The notes below the pieces were generated by a model. That model did not search any database. It was not told the origin of the DNA and saw only the letters and a list, made by a program, of their open reading frames with translations. Of a stretch of 64,000 nucleotides of DNA, positions 1-9,813 are shown one piece after another (the first letter of the stretch is position 1; every line of letters starts with the position of its first letter). This DNA is from Chitinophagaceae bacterium UBA4857 (lineage in GTDB: Bacteria; Bacteroidota; Bacteroidia; Chitinophagales; Chitinophagaceae). The position numbers and the translations under genes are program-made. Location of the stretch: assembly GCA_002399735.1 (NCBI GenBank), contig DHEF01000049.1, positions 94,108 to 158,107 on the forward strand, read 5' to 3'.

Positions 1-767
1 TTTAAATCGGCCAGCATGGCTTCAATGGTATTTACCATTTTGTCCAAATCAACTTTAGCTAAACCATCAGAAAATTGTTTGGCATTACTTAAAATGGCGC
101 TAATGCTGTCGTTATTTTTACGTAGGTTGGCGGTAATTGACTCGGTATTACTAAGCGTTGCATTAATGCCTTTACCGGCATCATTTAAAATCCCGTCAAG
201 CTTAGCCGTACTGTTATTTAAGTTACGCAGGGTACCTTGTAAATTTAATTTGGTATCACCATCAAAAATTGAATTCACGTTACCTAAAATCAGGTTAAGT
301 GAATCAATGGTATGTCCCACCTGATTTAAAATCGGATCCAATTGTGGTGCCATGGCACTTAACATACCACCCGGACGGCTCATCGCTTTAATCTCGCTGC
401 CGTATTCAATAAAATTAGTTTTATCGTTACCTTTTACAATCGTCAGATTGGGGGTCGATAATAAACTGGGTTCAATATATATGTAGGAGTCTACCGGAAT
501 ATTAATATCCTTGTCCAATGCAATGGTTACTTTAATGGCCGATACGTTTTTGTCAACGTTTTCAGTGGCATACACTTTACCCACTTGCAAACCTTTAATT
601 TTTACGGCATTTCCCTTTGCTACTGCGCCAATATCATCAAAAATGGCATAAATAGTATTGGGGTTAGAAAAAAGGTCTTTTCCTTTCAAGAAATTAAATC
701 CAATTATCAGCATGGCCAGGGTTACAATAACCAATAAGCCAACTTTCGTTTCGTTATTTATCTTCAT
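1..767 (-). CDS. MCE/MlaD-family lipid-transport protein, 3' part missing
   Basis: The gene reads leftward from ATG at 767 and runs off the window, so only about the first 255 codons are seen. It opens with a short cytoplasmic stretch (MKINNETK) and one membrane helix (about residues 9-25), followed by a beta-rich MCE domain with the G-A-V-A-K-G-N-A-V-K-I-K-G-L-Q-V-G-K-V pattern near residue 50. A long helical region rich in Asn, Leu and Asp follows. This is the layout of MlaD-type substrate-binding subunits, which are anchored in the inner membrane and pass phospholipids between membranes. The partner ATPase and permease would lie beyond the left edge. The family call is firm; the exact substrate is unknown. 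Confidence 0.88.
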   Translation of the reverse strand, partial: MKINNETKVGLLVIVTLAMLIIGFNFLKGKDLFSNPNTIYAIFDDIGAVAKGNAVKIKGLQVGKVYATENVDKNVSAIKVTIALDKDINIPVDSYIYIEPSLLSTPNLTIVKGNDKTNFIEYGSEIKAMSRPGGMLSAMAPQLDPILNQVGHTIDSLNLILGNVNSIFDGDTKLNLQGTLRNLNNSTAKLDGILNDAGKGINATLSNTESITANLRKNNDSISAILSNAKQFSDGLAKVDLDKMVNTIEAMLADL

Positions 768-866
768 ATAAGTCGTTTCACAGTTAACTACCTAATAGCT
801 AACAAAGTGCCAAAATAACCATTTATTGGCAAATACACAGAAGTATGCGTATAACTGCTTGAATTT

Positions 867-1091
867 AGGGGCTTTCGGCAGTAGTAACTCCGGTCAACAG
901 CAGTTCCCGCTTTCCGCTGCAAGTCCGGCACAAAGGCTTAGCTTCCTCCTCCCTTTTAGGGAGGTCGGGTGGGGCCTCACCGGGCTTTTCGCTGCAATCG
1001 GGCAGCCCTTCATCTTAAGTTAATGGTTCATCGTTAATAGTTCATGGCGAAATAATTAAGTATAAACTATTTCCTATGAACCATCAACTAA
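867..1091. repeat. Dispersed intergenic repeat: GC-rich type 2 copy plus AT-rich inverted repeat
   Basis: This fills most of the 380-bp gap between the MCE gene and the transporter. Bases 867-1019 hold a reversed, diverged copy of the GC-rich element also seen at 26534, 29605 and 36918; shared words are GGGGCT, GCAGTAGTAACTCCGGTCA and GCAGCCCTTCATC. Bases 1019-1042 are a 24-bp string found again, identical, at 50914-50937. An inverted, imperfect copy of that string lies at about 1066-1091, so the unit can form a hairpin. No convincing gene is present. Confidence 0.7.
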
Positions 1092-1147
1092 TGTGTATTT
1101 CTTACATATTAAATCCTTATCTTGCTTTTCAAATTTAAACGATTGTC

Positions 1148-2662
1148 ATGTCAGCTCCATCCTTTTTAGCCACCAAGCCAAGGCTATCGCTTGCGCAGAT
1201 AATTAATATGAGTGTAGGCTTTTTCGGCATTCAGTTTGCCTTTGGCTTACAAAATGCAAATGTCAGCCGTATTTTTCAAACCCTTGGTGCATCGGTAGAA
1301 AGTATTCCGGTTTTATGGATTGCGGCACCAATTACCGGTTTAATCATTCAGCCGTTAATTGGTCATTTTAGCGATAAAACATGGTTAGGTAAATGGGGCC
1401 GACGCCGGCCTTACTTTATGTTAGGTTCTATATTTGCAGCATTGGCATTATTTATTTTTCCCAACGTAAATGGTTTATGGTTTGCGGCCATTATGTTGTG
1501 GATGTTAGATGCAGCCATTAACGTTTCTATGGAGCCATTCAGGGCTTTTGTGGGTGATATGTTACCCGATTCGCAACGTACCACAGGCTTTGCCATGCAA
1601 AGTTTTTTCATTGGTCTCGGTGCAGTTATTTCTTCATTATTACCTTATATATTAACCAAGTTAGGTGTAGCCAACGAAGCGGCAGCAGGTGTCATTCCCG
1701 ACTCTGTAAAAATTTCATTCATTGTTGGTGCGGTTGTTTTTCTACTGGCAATTGCCTACACAGTTTTTACTACAAAAGAATATTCGCCTGAACAGCTTAA
1801 GTCTTTTGGCGAAATAGAGGCCTCTAACGAAATAAATATTAAAACGCCGCCTAAACAATTTTACAGTCAGGGTTTATTATGGTTGGTAGCGGGTTTGTTA
1901 TTAACGGCTATCTTATATTTTAACAATCGTAATAATGATCAGCCTTTAGAAAAGGAGTTGTATATATTGACCTTGGGTGTGGCAGCTTTTGGTCTATTTC
2001 AAATTGCTGCAGGGTTATTACACAGAGGAAAAAAATCTAATGGTTTTGTAGAGATTATGGATGACATGAATTTTTTGCCCAACACCATGAAAAAGCTGGC
2101 GGTTGTTCAGTTTTTTTCTTGGTTTGCCCTATTTGCTATGTGGATTTATACCACTCCCGCTTTAGCCCAACATTTATATAACACTACCGATGCAACCTCA
2201 AAGGCGTATAACGATATTGGTAATTGGGTAGGGGTTTTATTTGGCGCATACAATTTATTTGCAGCATTATTGGCTTTTTTATTACCGGTACTGGCTAAAA
2301 AATTTTCTCGTCCTGTTACCCATATGATTGCTTTAATTGCCGGAGGCATAGGTTTAATTTCTTTTTATTTTATTAAAGATGAAAACTGGTTATTAGTGAG
2401 TATGGTGGGTATAGGTTTTGCATGGTGTAGTATTCTGGCTATGCCATATGCCATGTTAACTAAATCATTACCTGCTCAAAAAATGGGCGTGTACATGGGC
2501 ATTTTTAATTTTTTCATTGTAATACCACAAATTCTGGCCGCTACTATATTAGGTGTATTAACGAAACATTTATTTAATGGCAATACCGTTCAAACCATTG
2601 TATTGGGTGGTGTATCATTAATAATAGCGGCCTTGTTTACATTACGTATAAAAGACAAATGA
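1148..2662 (+). CDS. MFS sugar transporter (GPH/SLC45-like)
   Basis: A 504-residue inner-membrane protein with about 12 hydrophobic helices. After the second helix it has the loop G-K-W-G-R-R-R-P-Y-F (about residues 80-90), the MFS motif A variant typical of the SLC45/sucrose and GPH-like carriers. A hydrophilic insert around residues 215-240 separates the two halves. It probably brings a di- or oligosaccharide into the cell by cation symport. Its stop codon overlaps the start of the following GH13 amylase by four bases, so the two are co-translated; a role in uptake of maltose or maltodextrin released by that enzyme is a reasonable inference. No clear TAnnTTTG promoter is seen upstream, only a weak TATCTTG near 1119. 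Confidence 0.85.
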   Translation: MSAPSFLATKPRLSLAQIINMSVGFFGIQFAFGLQNANVSRIFQTLGASVESIPVLWIAAPITGLIIQPLIGHFSDKTWLGKWGRRRPYFMLGSIFAALALFIFPNVNGLWFAAIMLWMLDAAINVSMEPFRAFVGDMLPDSQRTTGFAMQSFFIGLGAVISSLLPYILTKLGVANEAAAGVIPDSVKISFIVGAVVFLLAIAYTVFTTKEYSPEQLKSFGEIEASNEINIKTPPKQFYSQGLLWLVAGLLLTAILYFNNRNNDQPLEKELYILTLGVAAFGLFQIAAGLLHRGKKSNGFVEIMDDMNFLPNTMKKLAVVQFFSWFALFAMWIYTTPALAQHLYNTTDATSKAYNDIGNWVGVLFGAYNLFAALLAFLLPVLAKKFSRPVTHMIALIAGGIGLISFYFIKDENWLLVSMVGIGFAWCSILAMPYAMLTKSLPAQKMGVYMGIFNFFIVIPQILAATILGVLTKHLFNGNTVQTIVLGGVSLIIAALFTLRIKDK

Positions 2663-4557
2663 TTATGATAAGGAAACAGCTTGTTCTTTGGTTTATTAGC
2701 ACTTTTATTTTATTGGCTTGCGTACAAGCACAAACCTTTTATCCTACAAACTGGTTTACCGGTTTAAAAGATAATAACCTGCAATTAATGATAAAAGGGG
2801 ATGGTGTTGCCCATAAAGTACCCATGATAAAAATGAGTGCAGCAGGGATGCAATTGGCAGATGGTATGACGTTGAAAAGTATAACCCGTACCGAAAATCC
2901 TAATTACATTTTTTTAAATATCACTATTGCTGCTTCGGCTAAACCGGGTGTACGTAATATACAGTTAGGGCCAAAAGACAAAGGCTTACAGTTTAAGTAT
3001 GAACTGGTACAAAAAAATAAAGCAAACGGTAAAACACGTACCCAAGGTGTATCGGCTGCCGATTTTGTTTACCTCTTAATGCCCGATCGTTTTGCCAATG
3101 GCGACCCCACAAATGATGTAATACCAGGTTACCGGTCAAACACCAGTGACAGAAACAGTAAATACGACCGCCATGGTGGCGACTTTAAAGGCATTGAAAA
3201 CAACTTTGGTTATTTAAAACAATTAGGTATCACTACCATTTGGATGACGCCTATATTGGAGAACAACGTTACCATGATGCATGAATGGGGAAATAATGTT
3301 GCCGGTTATCATGGCTATTGGTTTACCGATCATTATGAAATAGATAAACGTTTTGGGGGTAATGATGGTTATAAAACTTTTTGTGACAATGCACATAAAA
3401 ACGGCTTCAAAGTAATTCAGGATGCAGTGTTTAACCACATTAATAAAGAGCACTGGATTTATTTAGACCCGCCTGCAAAAGACTGGATTAATAACTGGCC
3501 TGCTTTTCAGGGCCCTAACCACAGAGAGGAAGTTTTGTTTGATCCCTATGCATCAGCATACGATAAAAAAATTATGCTGGATGGCTGGTTTGTAGATCAT
3601 TTACCGGATCTTAACCAACGCAATCCGGAGTTAGCTAAATACTTAATTCAACATGCTATATGGACTACCGAAACCTACGGTATTGATAGCTGGCGTGTAG
3701 ATACCTACAAGTACTGCGATGAAAATTTTATGAACGAAGTAAATAAAGCTCTGTACAGAGAGTTTCCGCAAATTACAATATTGGGTGAAGCCTGGGTAAA
3801 CAGTGTTGTAGGCAACGCCTACTTTACACAAAACAATATTAATAATACGTTTAAGCATAATGCCAATGGTATTATTGATTTTCAAGCCTGTTTTGCAATG
3901 CTATCGGGTATGAACCGAGCCGAAGGCTGGATGGAAGGCGTTAATAAATTATATACCACTTTAGCGCAGGATATAGTATATAAAAACCCCATGAATAACA
4001 TGTTGTTTTTAGATAATCATGACATGGATAGGGTATACTCGGTAGTAGGTGAGGACTGGGGTAAATTTAAAATGGGCATGAATTGGTTACTTACTTTACG
4101 TGGTATTCCGCAGGTATATTATGGTACCGAAATTTTAATGAAAAATTTCAAAAACCCTAATGATGCCATGGTGCGTGAAGATTTTCCCGGAGGTTGGGCA
4201 AGTGATAAAGTAAATAAGTTTACAGCAGCCGGACGTACGCCCAAAGAAGACAGCGCTTATAATTATATAAGCAAGCTGGCAAACTTTAGAAAAAATGCAA
4301 CAGCCATTACACAAGGTAAACTAATGCAATATATTCCTGCCAATGGTTTATATGTGTACTATCGATACAACGACAAACAGTCGGTTGTAGTTTTATCGCA
4401 TACCGGAAAAGAAGCAATAAAACCTAATTGGGTGAATATGAAAGAAAGAGTAGCCGGATTTACCAAACTAAAAGATGTTGTTACCGGAAGGGTTGTAAAC
4501 TTAAACGATTTTGAATTGCAGCCGGGTGATAGTTATGTAATGGAGTTGTTGCCGTAG
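2659..4557 (+). CDS. Secreted GH13 alpha-amylase / cyclomaltodextrinase-type (SusA-like)
   Basis: A 632-residue glycoside hydrolase. The N-terminus is a signal peptide ending in L-L-A-C-V-Q-A-Q, which could be cut by signal peptidase I or lipidated at the Cys, placing it in the periplasm or on the outer membrane. An N-terminal beta domain of the cyclomaltodextrinase type (about 25-115) precedes the GH13 barrel. Conserved regions are present: DAVFNH (region I), GIDSWRVDTYKY with nucleophile Asp348, ILGEAW with acid/base Glu377, and FLDNHD with Asp455. A C-terminal beta domain ends the protein. The start at 2659 overlaps the transporter stop (ATGA); Met at 2665 is an alternative. It probably splits starch, pullulan or cyclodextrins. 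No SusC/SusD pair is in the window. Confidence 0.9.
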   Translation: MIMIRKQLVLWFISTFILLACVQAQTFYPTNWFTGLKDNNLQLMIKGDGVAHKVPMIKMSAAGMQLADGMTLKSITRTENPNYIFLNITIAASAKPGVRNIQLGPKDKGLQFKYELVQKNKANGKTRTQGVSAADFVYLLMPDRFANGDPTNDVIPGYRSNTSDRNSKYDRHGGDFKGIENNFGYLKQLGITTIWMTPILENNVTMMHEWGNNVAGYHGYWFTDHYEIDKRFGGNDGYKTFCDNAHKNGFKVIQDAVFNHINKEHWIYLDPPAKDWINNWPAFQGPNHREEVLFDPYASAYDKKIMLDGWFVDHLPDLNQRNPELAKYLIQHAIWTTETYGIDSWRVDTYKYCDENFMNEVNKALYREFPQITILGEAWVNSVVGNAYFTQNNINNTFKHNANGIIDFQACFAMLSGMNRAEGWMEGVNKLYTTLAQDIVYKNPMNNMLFLDNHDMDRVYSVVGEDWGKFKMGMNWLLTLRGIPQVYYGTEILMKNFKNPNDAMVREDFPGGWASDKVNKFTAAGRTPKEDSAYNYISKLANFRKNATAITQGKLMQYIPANGLYVYYRYNDKQSVVVLSHTGKEAIKPNWVNMKERVAGFTKLKDVVTGRVVNLNDFELQPGDSYVMELLP

Positions 4558-4880
4558 GGCAGTCCGGAAGTCAGAAAGACCGAGAGTCCGAAAGTCGGAG
4601 AGATGGAAAGTATGTTTTCAATAGCCGATAATCAATATTAAATATTCAATCTTACATTATCTACTTCGGACTCACTGACTATCCGACTTCTCTCTGCTGA
4701 TTAGCGAACGGAACCCCGAACGGAGCGTCGCAACAGGTGCTGATAGTAGTAATGCAGTCGGTCAACAAAAATCTATTCTTGTATTGCGGAGTTTATTTAA
4801 GCCCTCCTTTGGAGGTTTCTGAAAAGGAAATAACGAAGTTAGGGGAGGCCTCAATCAAGGAACTGTACGTTGGTAAATTG
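4558..4880. repeat. Type 1 dispersed mosaic repeat
   Basis: It occupies much of the 508-bp gap before the sugar operon. The left part (4561-4600) is made of short alternating GTCCGAAAGTCGG-like words. The core at 4689-4770 reads, in order, CTCTGCTGATTAGCGAACGG, GAACGGAGCGTCGCAAC, CTGATAGTAGTAATGC and CGGTCAACAAAA. The same ordered words occur at many other intergenic sites in this window, in both orientations. A small CCTCC/GGAGG hairpin follows at about 4792-4805. No gene is supported here. Confidence 0.75.
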
Positions 4881-4984
4881 ATAATAATCAGTATGTTATA
4901 AGTTTTCTAACATAAATTGCAAGCTTATATGTATTGTAATTTTTATTAAAGTATTGTATAGTTTATAAACTAATTGTATTTTGT

Positions 4985-4992
4985 TACTTTTG
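4985..4992 (+). promoter_or_regulatory. Bacteroidota -7 promoter element for the nucleotide-sugar operon
   Basis: TACTTTTG is an exact match to TAnnTTTG and lies 74 bases before the first gene of the operon. The -33 region is AT-rich without a clean TTTG. It probably drives the six genes from 5067 to 11245. Confidence 0.5.
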
Positions 4993-5066
4993 CGGCGCAA
5001 TAACGAAAGTGTAAATGTTTGATATTGTGTAATGTGAATGTGTTATTGTAACAAAGAAACAGAACT

Positions 5067-6206
5067 ATGCGAACTATACAAATGGTGGATACTAAAACAC
5101 AGTATCAGAAAATAAAGAGTGAAGTGGATGCTGCGGTATTAAATGTAATGGACAGCAGTGCGTTTATTAATGGTAAAGATGTTCAGGATTTTGCCGCAGG
5201 TTTATCAAAATATTTAGGAGTAAAACACACCATACCTTGTGCCAACGGTACCGACGCTTTACAAATTGCATTAATGGCCTTAGGGCTTAAACCCGGCGAC
5301 GAAGTTATTACGCCATCATTTACATTTATTGCAACTACAGAGGTTATTGCACTTTTACAATTAACACCGGTTTTTGTAGAAGTTGATAAAGATACTTTTT
5401 GTATTACGCCTGAAGCTATAGAAAAAGCGATTACCCCAAAAACAAAAGCCATTGTTCCGGTGCATTTGTATGGCCAGGCCGCACCTATGGAAGCTATTAT
5501 GGCAATAGCCGAAAAACATAATTTATATGTGGTGGAAGATAATGCGCAGGCAATAGGTTGTGATTATACTTTTTCGGACGGAACGGTAAAGAAAACAGGA
5601 AATATAGGCCATATCAGTGCCACATCATTTTATCCATCTAAAAATCTGGGTGCTTTTGGTGATGGTGGTGCAATTTTTACCAACGACGATACATTGGCGG
5701 AGAAGATGAAACGTATTGCCAACCACGGGCAAAGTAAACGTTATTATCATGATGAGGTAGGCTGTAACAGTCGTTTAGACTCTATACAAGCAGCTATACT
5801 AAATATTAAGCTACAACATTTGGATGAATATAATGCAGCACGCAGGACTGTTGCCGCATATTATGATGCGGCATTCGCCAATCATGCTAAAATAAAAACC
5901 CCAACGCAGGCGACTTATGCTAAACATGTGTATCATCAATACACGGTGTTATTAGAAAATAGTTCGGTGAGGGAAAACCTGAATAAGTATTTAGCCGAGC
6001 AGGGAATACCCTCTATGATTTATTATCCCGTTCCCGGTCATAAACAAAAAATGTTTGATCAGTTAGGGGTTACCAACCAGGAAATGGAAGTGACGGATTG
6101 GCTTACTGAGAGAGTGATTTCATTACCCATCCATACAGAAATGGATGAAGAACAATTAGCCTTTATTACAAACCATATTTTAACCTTTCTAAACCAGCCC
6201 TCTTAG
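5067..6206 (+). CDS. DegT/DnrJ/EryC1/StrS-family PLP sugar aminotransferase (WbpE-like)
   Basis: A 379-residue fold-type I aminotransferase that moves an amino group from glutamate to a keto-sugar nucleotide. The PLP-binding Lys192 sits in S-F-Y-P-S-K-N-L-G-A-F-G-D-G-G; the N-terminal A-N-G-T-D-A-L-Q-I-A-L and the E-D-N-A-Q-A-I-G motif (with the Asp that pairs to the pyridine nitrogen) are also present. The start M-x-x-I-Q-M-V-D-T-K-T-Q-Y resembles WbpE/WlbC-type UDP-3-keto-GlcNAcA aminotransferases. It is first in a tight operon with a UDP-sugar dehydrogenase (8523), while a WbpB-like oxidoreductase lies at 14537 on the other strand. This supports a UDP-2,3-diamino-glucuronate route, but the substrate is inferred. 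Confidence 0.88.
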   Translation: MRTIQMVDTKTQYQKIKSEVDAAVLNVMDSSAFINGKDVQDFAAGLSKYLGVKHTIPCANGTDALQIALMALGLKPGDEVITPSFTFIATTEVIALLQLTPVFVEVDKDTFCITPEAIEKAITPKTKAIVPVHLYGQAAPMEAIMAIAEKHNLYVVEDNAQAIGCDYTFSDGTVKKTGNIGHISATSFYPSKNLGAFGDGGAIFTNDDTLAEKMKRIANHGQSKRYYHDEVGCNSRLDSIQAAILNIKLQHLDEYNAARRTVAAYYDAAFANHAKIKTPTQATYAKHVYHQYTVLLENSSVRENLNKYLAEQGIPSMIYYPVPGHKQKMFDQLGVTNQEMEVTDWLTERVISLPIHTEMDEEQLAFITNHILTFLNQPS

Positions 6207-6207
6207 T

Positions 6208-7518
6208 ATGAAAATTGCAGTTATTGGTACCGGCTATGTCGGTCTTGTTACCGGAACTTGTTTTTCGGAAACAGGTAACAATGTTATTTGTGTAGATATT
6301 GATGCTACAAAAGTTGAAAAATTAAGTAATGGTGAAATTACCATTTACGAGCCTGGCCTGGAAAAACTGTTTCTGAGAAATTTAAAGGAGGAACGCTTAC
6401 AGTTTACTACAAATCTGGCAGAAGGCATAAAAGATGCCGAGATTATATTTTTAGCATTGCCTACACCTCCCGGTGAAGATGGTTCTGCAGATTTGAAGTA
6501 TATTTTAGGCGTATCGGACGAGCTTGGTAAAATTTTAAAAGATTACAAAGTAATTGTTGATAAAAGTACTGTACCGGTTGGTACTGCTGCTAAAGTAAAA
6601 GCGGCAATTGAAAAAAACTACAAAGGAGAATTTGATGTAGTAAGTAATCCTGAATTTTTAAGGGAAGGCGTAGCGGTGGATGATTTTATGAAACCTGATC
6701 GTGTAGTAATTGGTGCTTCCAGTGAAAGAGCGAAAGAGGTGATGGGGAGGTTATATGCACCATTTGTACGCCAGGGCAATCCCGTGATTTTTATGGATGA
6801 GAAATCGGCTGAGTTAACCAAGTATGCTGCAAACTCCTTCCTGGCAACTAAGATTTCGTTTATGAACGAAATTGCGCAATTATGTGAATTGTTAGGTGCC
6901 GATGTTGATATGGTGCGTAAAGGTGTGGGTAGTGATGAAAGAATTGGGCGCCGCTTTTTATTCCCGGGCATTGGATATGGTGGCAGCTGTTTTCCTAAAG
7001 ATGTACAGGCTTTAGTAAAATCATCAGTAGAAGTTAATTATGATTTTCAGATTTTGAATGCAGTAATGGATGTAAACGAAAAACAGAAGCTGCATTTAAT
7101 GCCAAAAATTAACGCTTACTTTAATAACAACTTACAAGGAAAACATTTTGCGTTATGGGGTTTAGCCTTTAAACCTAATACTGATGATATACGTGAGGCA
7201 CCTGCTTTATATATGATTGATGCATTAACTGCAGCGGGAGCAACGGTTACGGTGTTTGACCCGGAAGCAATGAATAATGTGAAAAAGTTTATTGGCGATA
7301 AAGTGGTATATGCCGAAAACCAATATGATGCTTTAACTAATGCCGATGCATTAATTATTGCTACAGAATGGAATGAGTTTAGGACACCTGACTTTTTAAA
7401 GATTGTTACCTCGTTAAAAAACAAAGCCATTTTTGACGGTAGAAATTTATTTGAAACTAAAGCGATTAAAGAACTTGGCTTTCATTATGAAAGCGTAGGT
7501 CGTGCAACTGTAAATTAA
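6208..7518 (+). CDS. ugd: UDP-glucose 6-dehydrogenase
   Basis: A 436-residue NAD-dependent enzyme that oxidises UDP-glucose twice to UDP-glucuronate in the cytoplasm. It starts with the Rossmann motif G-T-G-Y-V-G-L-V-T-G-T-C-F-S-E-T-G-N, has the central UDPGDH domain, and carries the catalytic Cys261 in G-Y-G-G-S-C-F-P-K-D. Length is normal for the family. It starts one base after the aminotransferase stop. The next gene consumes UDP-glucuronate, so the pair ugd plus UDP-glucuronate decarboxylase should make UDP-xylose. Confidence 0.95.
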   Translation: MKIAVIGTGYVGLVTGTCFSETGNNVICVDIDATKVEKLSNGEITIYEPGLEKLFLRNLKEERLQFTTNLAEGIKDAEIIFLALPTPPGEDGSADLKYILGVSDELGKILKDYKVIVDKSTVPVGTAAKVKAAIEKNYKGEFDVVSNPEFLREGVAVDDFMKPDRVVIGASSERAKEVMGRLYAPFVRQGNPVIFMDEKSAELTKYAANSFLATKISFMNEIAQLCELLGADVDMVRKGVGSDERIGRRFLFPGIGYGGSCFPKDVQALVKSSVEVNYDFQILNAVMDVNEKQKLHLMPKINAYFNNNLQGKHFALWGLAFKPNTDDIREAPALYMIDALTAAGATVTVFDPEAMNNVKKFIGDKVVYAENQYDALTNADALIIATEWNEFRTPDFLKIVTSLKNKAIFDGRNLFETKAIKELGFHYESVGRATVN

Positions 7519-7524
7519 TAAATT

Positions 7525-8502
7525 ATGAAAAGAATTTTAATTACAGGTGCGGCAGGTTTTTTAGGATCGCATTTGTGTGACAGGTTTATAAAAGAAGGTT
7601 ATCATGTTATTGCTATGGATAACCTGATTACCGGTGACTTAAAAAATATAGAACACTTATTCAAGCTGGAGCAGTTTGAATTTTATAATCATGATGTAAG
7701 CAAGTTTATTCATATTAGCGGCGACTTAGATTATATACTGCATTTTGCCTCACCTGCAAGCCCTATCGATTATTTAAAAATACCTATTCAGACTTTAAAA
7801 GTTGGAGCAATGGGTACACACAATTGTCTGGGTTTAGCAAAAGCAAAAGGAGCCAGAATTTTAGTGGCTTCTACCAGCGAAATTTATGGTGATCCATTGG
7901 TACATCCACAATCGGAGGAATATTGGGGAAATGTAAACCCTGTTGGCCCGCGTGGTGTGTACGACGAAGCTAAAAGATACATGGAGTCCATTACCATGGC
8001 TTACAATAGTTTTCACCAGGTGGAAACAAGAATTATCCGCATATTTAATACCTATGGTCCTCGTATGCGACTAAATGATGGCAGGGCATTACCCGCATTT
8101 ATTGGTCAGGCACTGCGTGGCGAGGATTTAACTGTTTTTGGTGATGGATCGCAAACCAGGAGTTTTTGTTATGTAGATGATTTGGTAGAAGGTATTTACA
8201 GGCTGTTATTAAGCGATTATCATTTACCGGTTAATATTGGTAACCCTAACGAAATTTCGTTGAAAGATTTTGCGGAAGAAGTATTGGCATTGACCGGTAA
8301 TACGGTTAAAATTGTTTACAAGCCCTTACCGCTAGATGATCCCAAGCAACGTCAACCAAACATTGAAAAAGCAAAAAGTATTTTAGGTTGGGAACCTAAG
8401 GTTGATAGAAAAGAAGGGCTAAAATTAACCTACGAATATTTTAAATCGTTGCCAGAGACAGAATGGTATAAGCAACCCAAAGAATTTAAAAGTATAAAAT
8501 AA
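7525..8502 (+). CDS. UDP-glucuronate decarboxylase (UDP-xylose synthase)
   Basis: A 325-residue short-chain dehydrogenase of the extended type. It has G-A-A-G-F-L-G-S-H-L at the N-terminus, S-T-S-E-I-Y-G-D-P-L-V-H-P-Q, and the catalytic pair Tyr146/Lys150 in Y-D-E-A-K-R. The sequence D-N-L-I-T-G and the G-P-R-M-R-L-N-D-G-R-A-L-P-A-F segment are characteristic of UXS enzymes, which oxidise, decarboxylate and re-reduce UDP-glucuronate to UDP-xylose using bound NAD. It sits six bases after ugd, whose product is its substrate. The assignment is strong from motif and context together. Confidence 0.92.
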   Translation: MKRILITGAAGFLGSHLCDRFIKEGYHVIAMDNLITGDLKNIEHLFKLEQFEFYNHDVSKFIHISGDLDYILHFASPASPIDYLKIPIQTLKVGAMGTHNCLGLAKAKGARILVASTSEIYGDPLVHPQSEEYWGNVNPVGPRGVYDEAKRYMESITMAYNSFHQVETRIIRIFNTYGPRMRLNDGRALPAFIGQALRGEDLTVFGDGSQTRSFCYVDDLVEGIYRLLLSDYHLPVNIGNPNEISLKDFAEEVLALTGNTVKIVYKPLPLDDPKQRQPNIEKAKSILGWEPKVDRKEGLKLTYEYFKSLPETEWYKQPKEFKSIK

Positions 8503-8522
8503 AAACACCAATCATTTTTGTC

Positions 8523-9812
8523 ATGTATGATCAGATTATAAATAAAAGGGAAAAATTAGCAGTAATAGGCTTAGGTTATGTAGGCCTTCCTATTGCTTTA
8601 GAGTTTGCAAAAAAGGTTTCTGTAATTGGGTTTGATATAAACCAGGAAAGAATTGCTTTAATGCAACAAGGTATTGACCCGAGTAAGGAATTAGAAAAAG
8701 AAGCCTTTGAAGGTTGCGACATAACTTTTACAACGTCCTTAGACGAATTAAGAAAAGCAAAATTCTTTATTGTTGCGGTACCAACACCGGTAGATGAACA
8801 CAATGTACCTGATTTAGCACCTGTTACCAAAGCATCTGAAACGATAGGTAAGGTAATTAAACAAGGTGATTATGTTGTTTTCGAATCAACCGTTTACCCT
8901 GGTTGTACAGAAGAAGACTGTTTACCGATTATTGAAAAAATTTCTGGCTTAAACAATGTTACCGATTTTAAATTAGGTTACTCTCCCGAACGTATTAATC
9001 CGGGAGACAAACAGCATACCCTTGCCAGTATTGTAAAAGTAGTGTCTGGTTGTGATGAGGAATCATTAGAAGTTATTGCTAAAGTGTATGAGTTAGTGGT
9101 AACTGCAGGTGTTCACCGTGCTTCATCTATTAAAGTGGCGGAGGCTGCAAAAATTATTGAGAACACACAACGTGACCTGAACATTGCGTTAATGAACGAG
9201 TTGTCTATTATTTTTAATAAGTTAAACATTAATACCTACGAAGTATTGGAGGCAGCGGGTACAAAATGGAATTTCTTGAAGTTTCAGCCCGGTCTTGTGG
9301 GGGGGCACTGTATTGGTGTAGACCCTTACTACCTTACTTACAAGGCCAGCGAACTGGGGTATGATGCTGAAGTAATACTTGCCGGTAGAAATATTAATGA
9401 TAATATGGCTAAATATGTTGCTAATAATGTAGTGCAACATATCATCAAAAATTCAAGTGACGTAAAATTGGCAAAGGTATTGGTTAAAGGTGCCACTTTT
9501 AAAGAAAACGTAAGCGATATACGTAACTCAAAAGTGGCTGATGTGGTAAAAGCATTAAAAGCTTTTCACTTGAATGTTGATGTGGAAGATCCATATGCAA
9601 GTTCTGAAGAGTTACAGCATGAATATGGTTTTGAACTAACCAACAACATTGCAAATGATTATGATGCGGTTATTGTTACTGTCCCTCATGTTGAATATAC
9701 AAATCTTGATGATGCCTATTTTTCCGGTATTACCAAAAGCGATGCATTGATTGTTGACTTGAAAGGTATATTCAGGAAGAAAATTAATTCACGAAACTAT
9801 TGGAGTTTATAA
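8523..9812 (+). CDS. Nucleotide-sugar dehydrogenase (WbpA/TviB-like UDP-HexNAc 6-dehydrogenase)
   Basis: A 429-residue relative of ugd but of the WbpA/TviB branch. It has G-L-G-Y-V-G-L-P-I-A-L-E-F-A at the N-terminus, S-P-E-R-I-N-P-G-D in the middle, and the catalytic Cys263 in P-G-L-V-G-G-H-C-I-G-V-D-P-Y-Y-L. The GGHCIGVDPYYL form separates UDP-GlcNAc/GalNAc dehydrogenases from UDP-glucose dehydrogenases (GGSCFPKD), so it probably oxidises UDP-N-acetylhexosamine at C6. It would feed either a GlcNAcA/GalNAcA residue or the diamino-glucuronate route with the aminotransferase at 5067. The gap to the previous gene is 20 bases, and it lies one base before rfbC. Confidence 0.9.
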   Translation: MYDQIINKREKLAVIGLGYVGLPIALEFAKKVSVIGFDINQERIALMQQGIDPSKELEKEAFEGCDITFTTSLDELRKAKFFIVAVPTPVDEHNVPDLAPVTKASETIGKVIKQGDYVVFESTVYPGCTEEDCLPIIEKISGLNNVTDFKLGYSPERINPGDKQHTLASIVKVVSGCDEESLEVIAKVYELVVTAGVHRASSIKVAEAAKIIENTQRDLNIALMNELSIIFNKLNINTYEVLEAAGTKWNFLKFQPGLVGGHCIGVDPYYLTYKASELGYDAEVILAGRNINDNMAKYVANNVVQHIIKNSSDVKLAKVLVKGATFKENVSDIRNSKVADVVKALKAFHLNVDVEDPYASSEELQHEYGFELTNNIANDYDAVIVTVPHVEYTNLDDAYFSGITKSDALIVDLKGIFRKKINSRNYWSL

Positions 9813-9813
9813 C

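Noticed and set aside
826..1023. 65-codon frame in the gap before the MFS gene
   Set aside because: It translates the GC-rich type 2 repeat; the same sequence recurs elsewhere in other frames.
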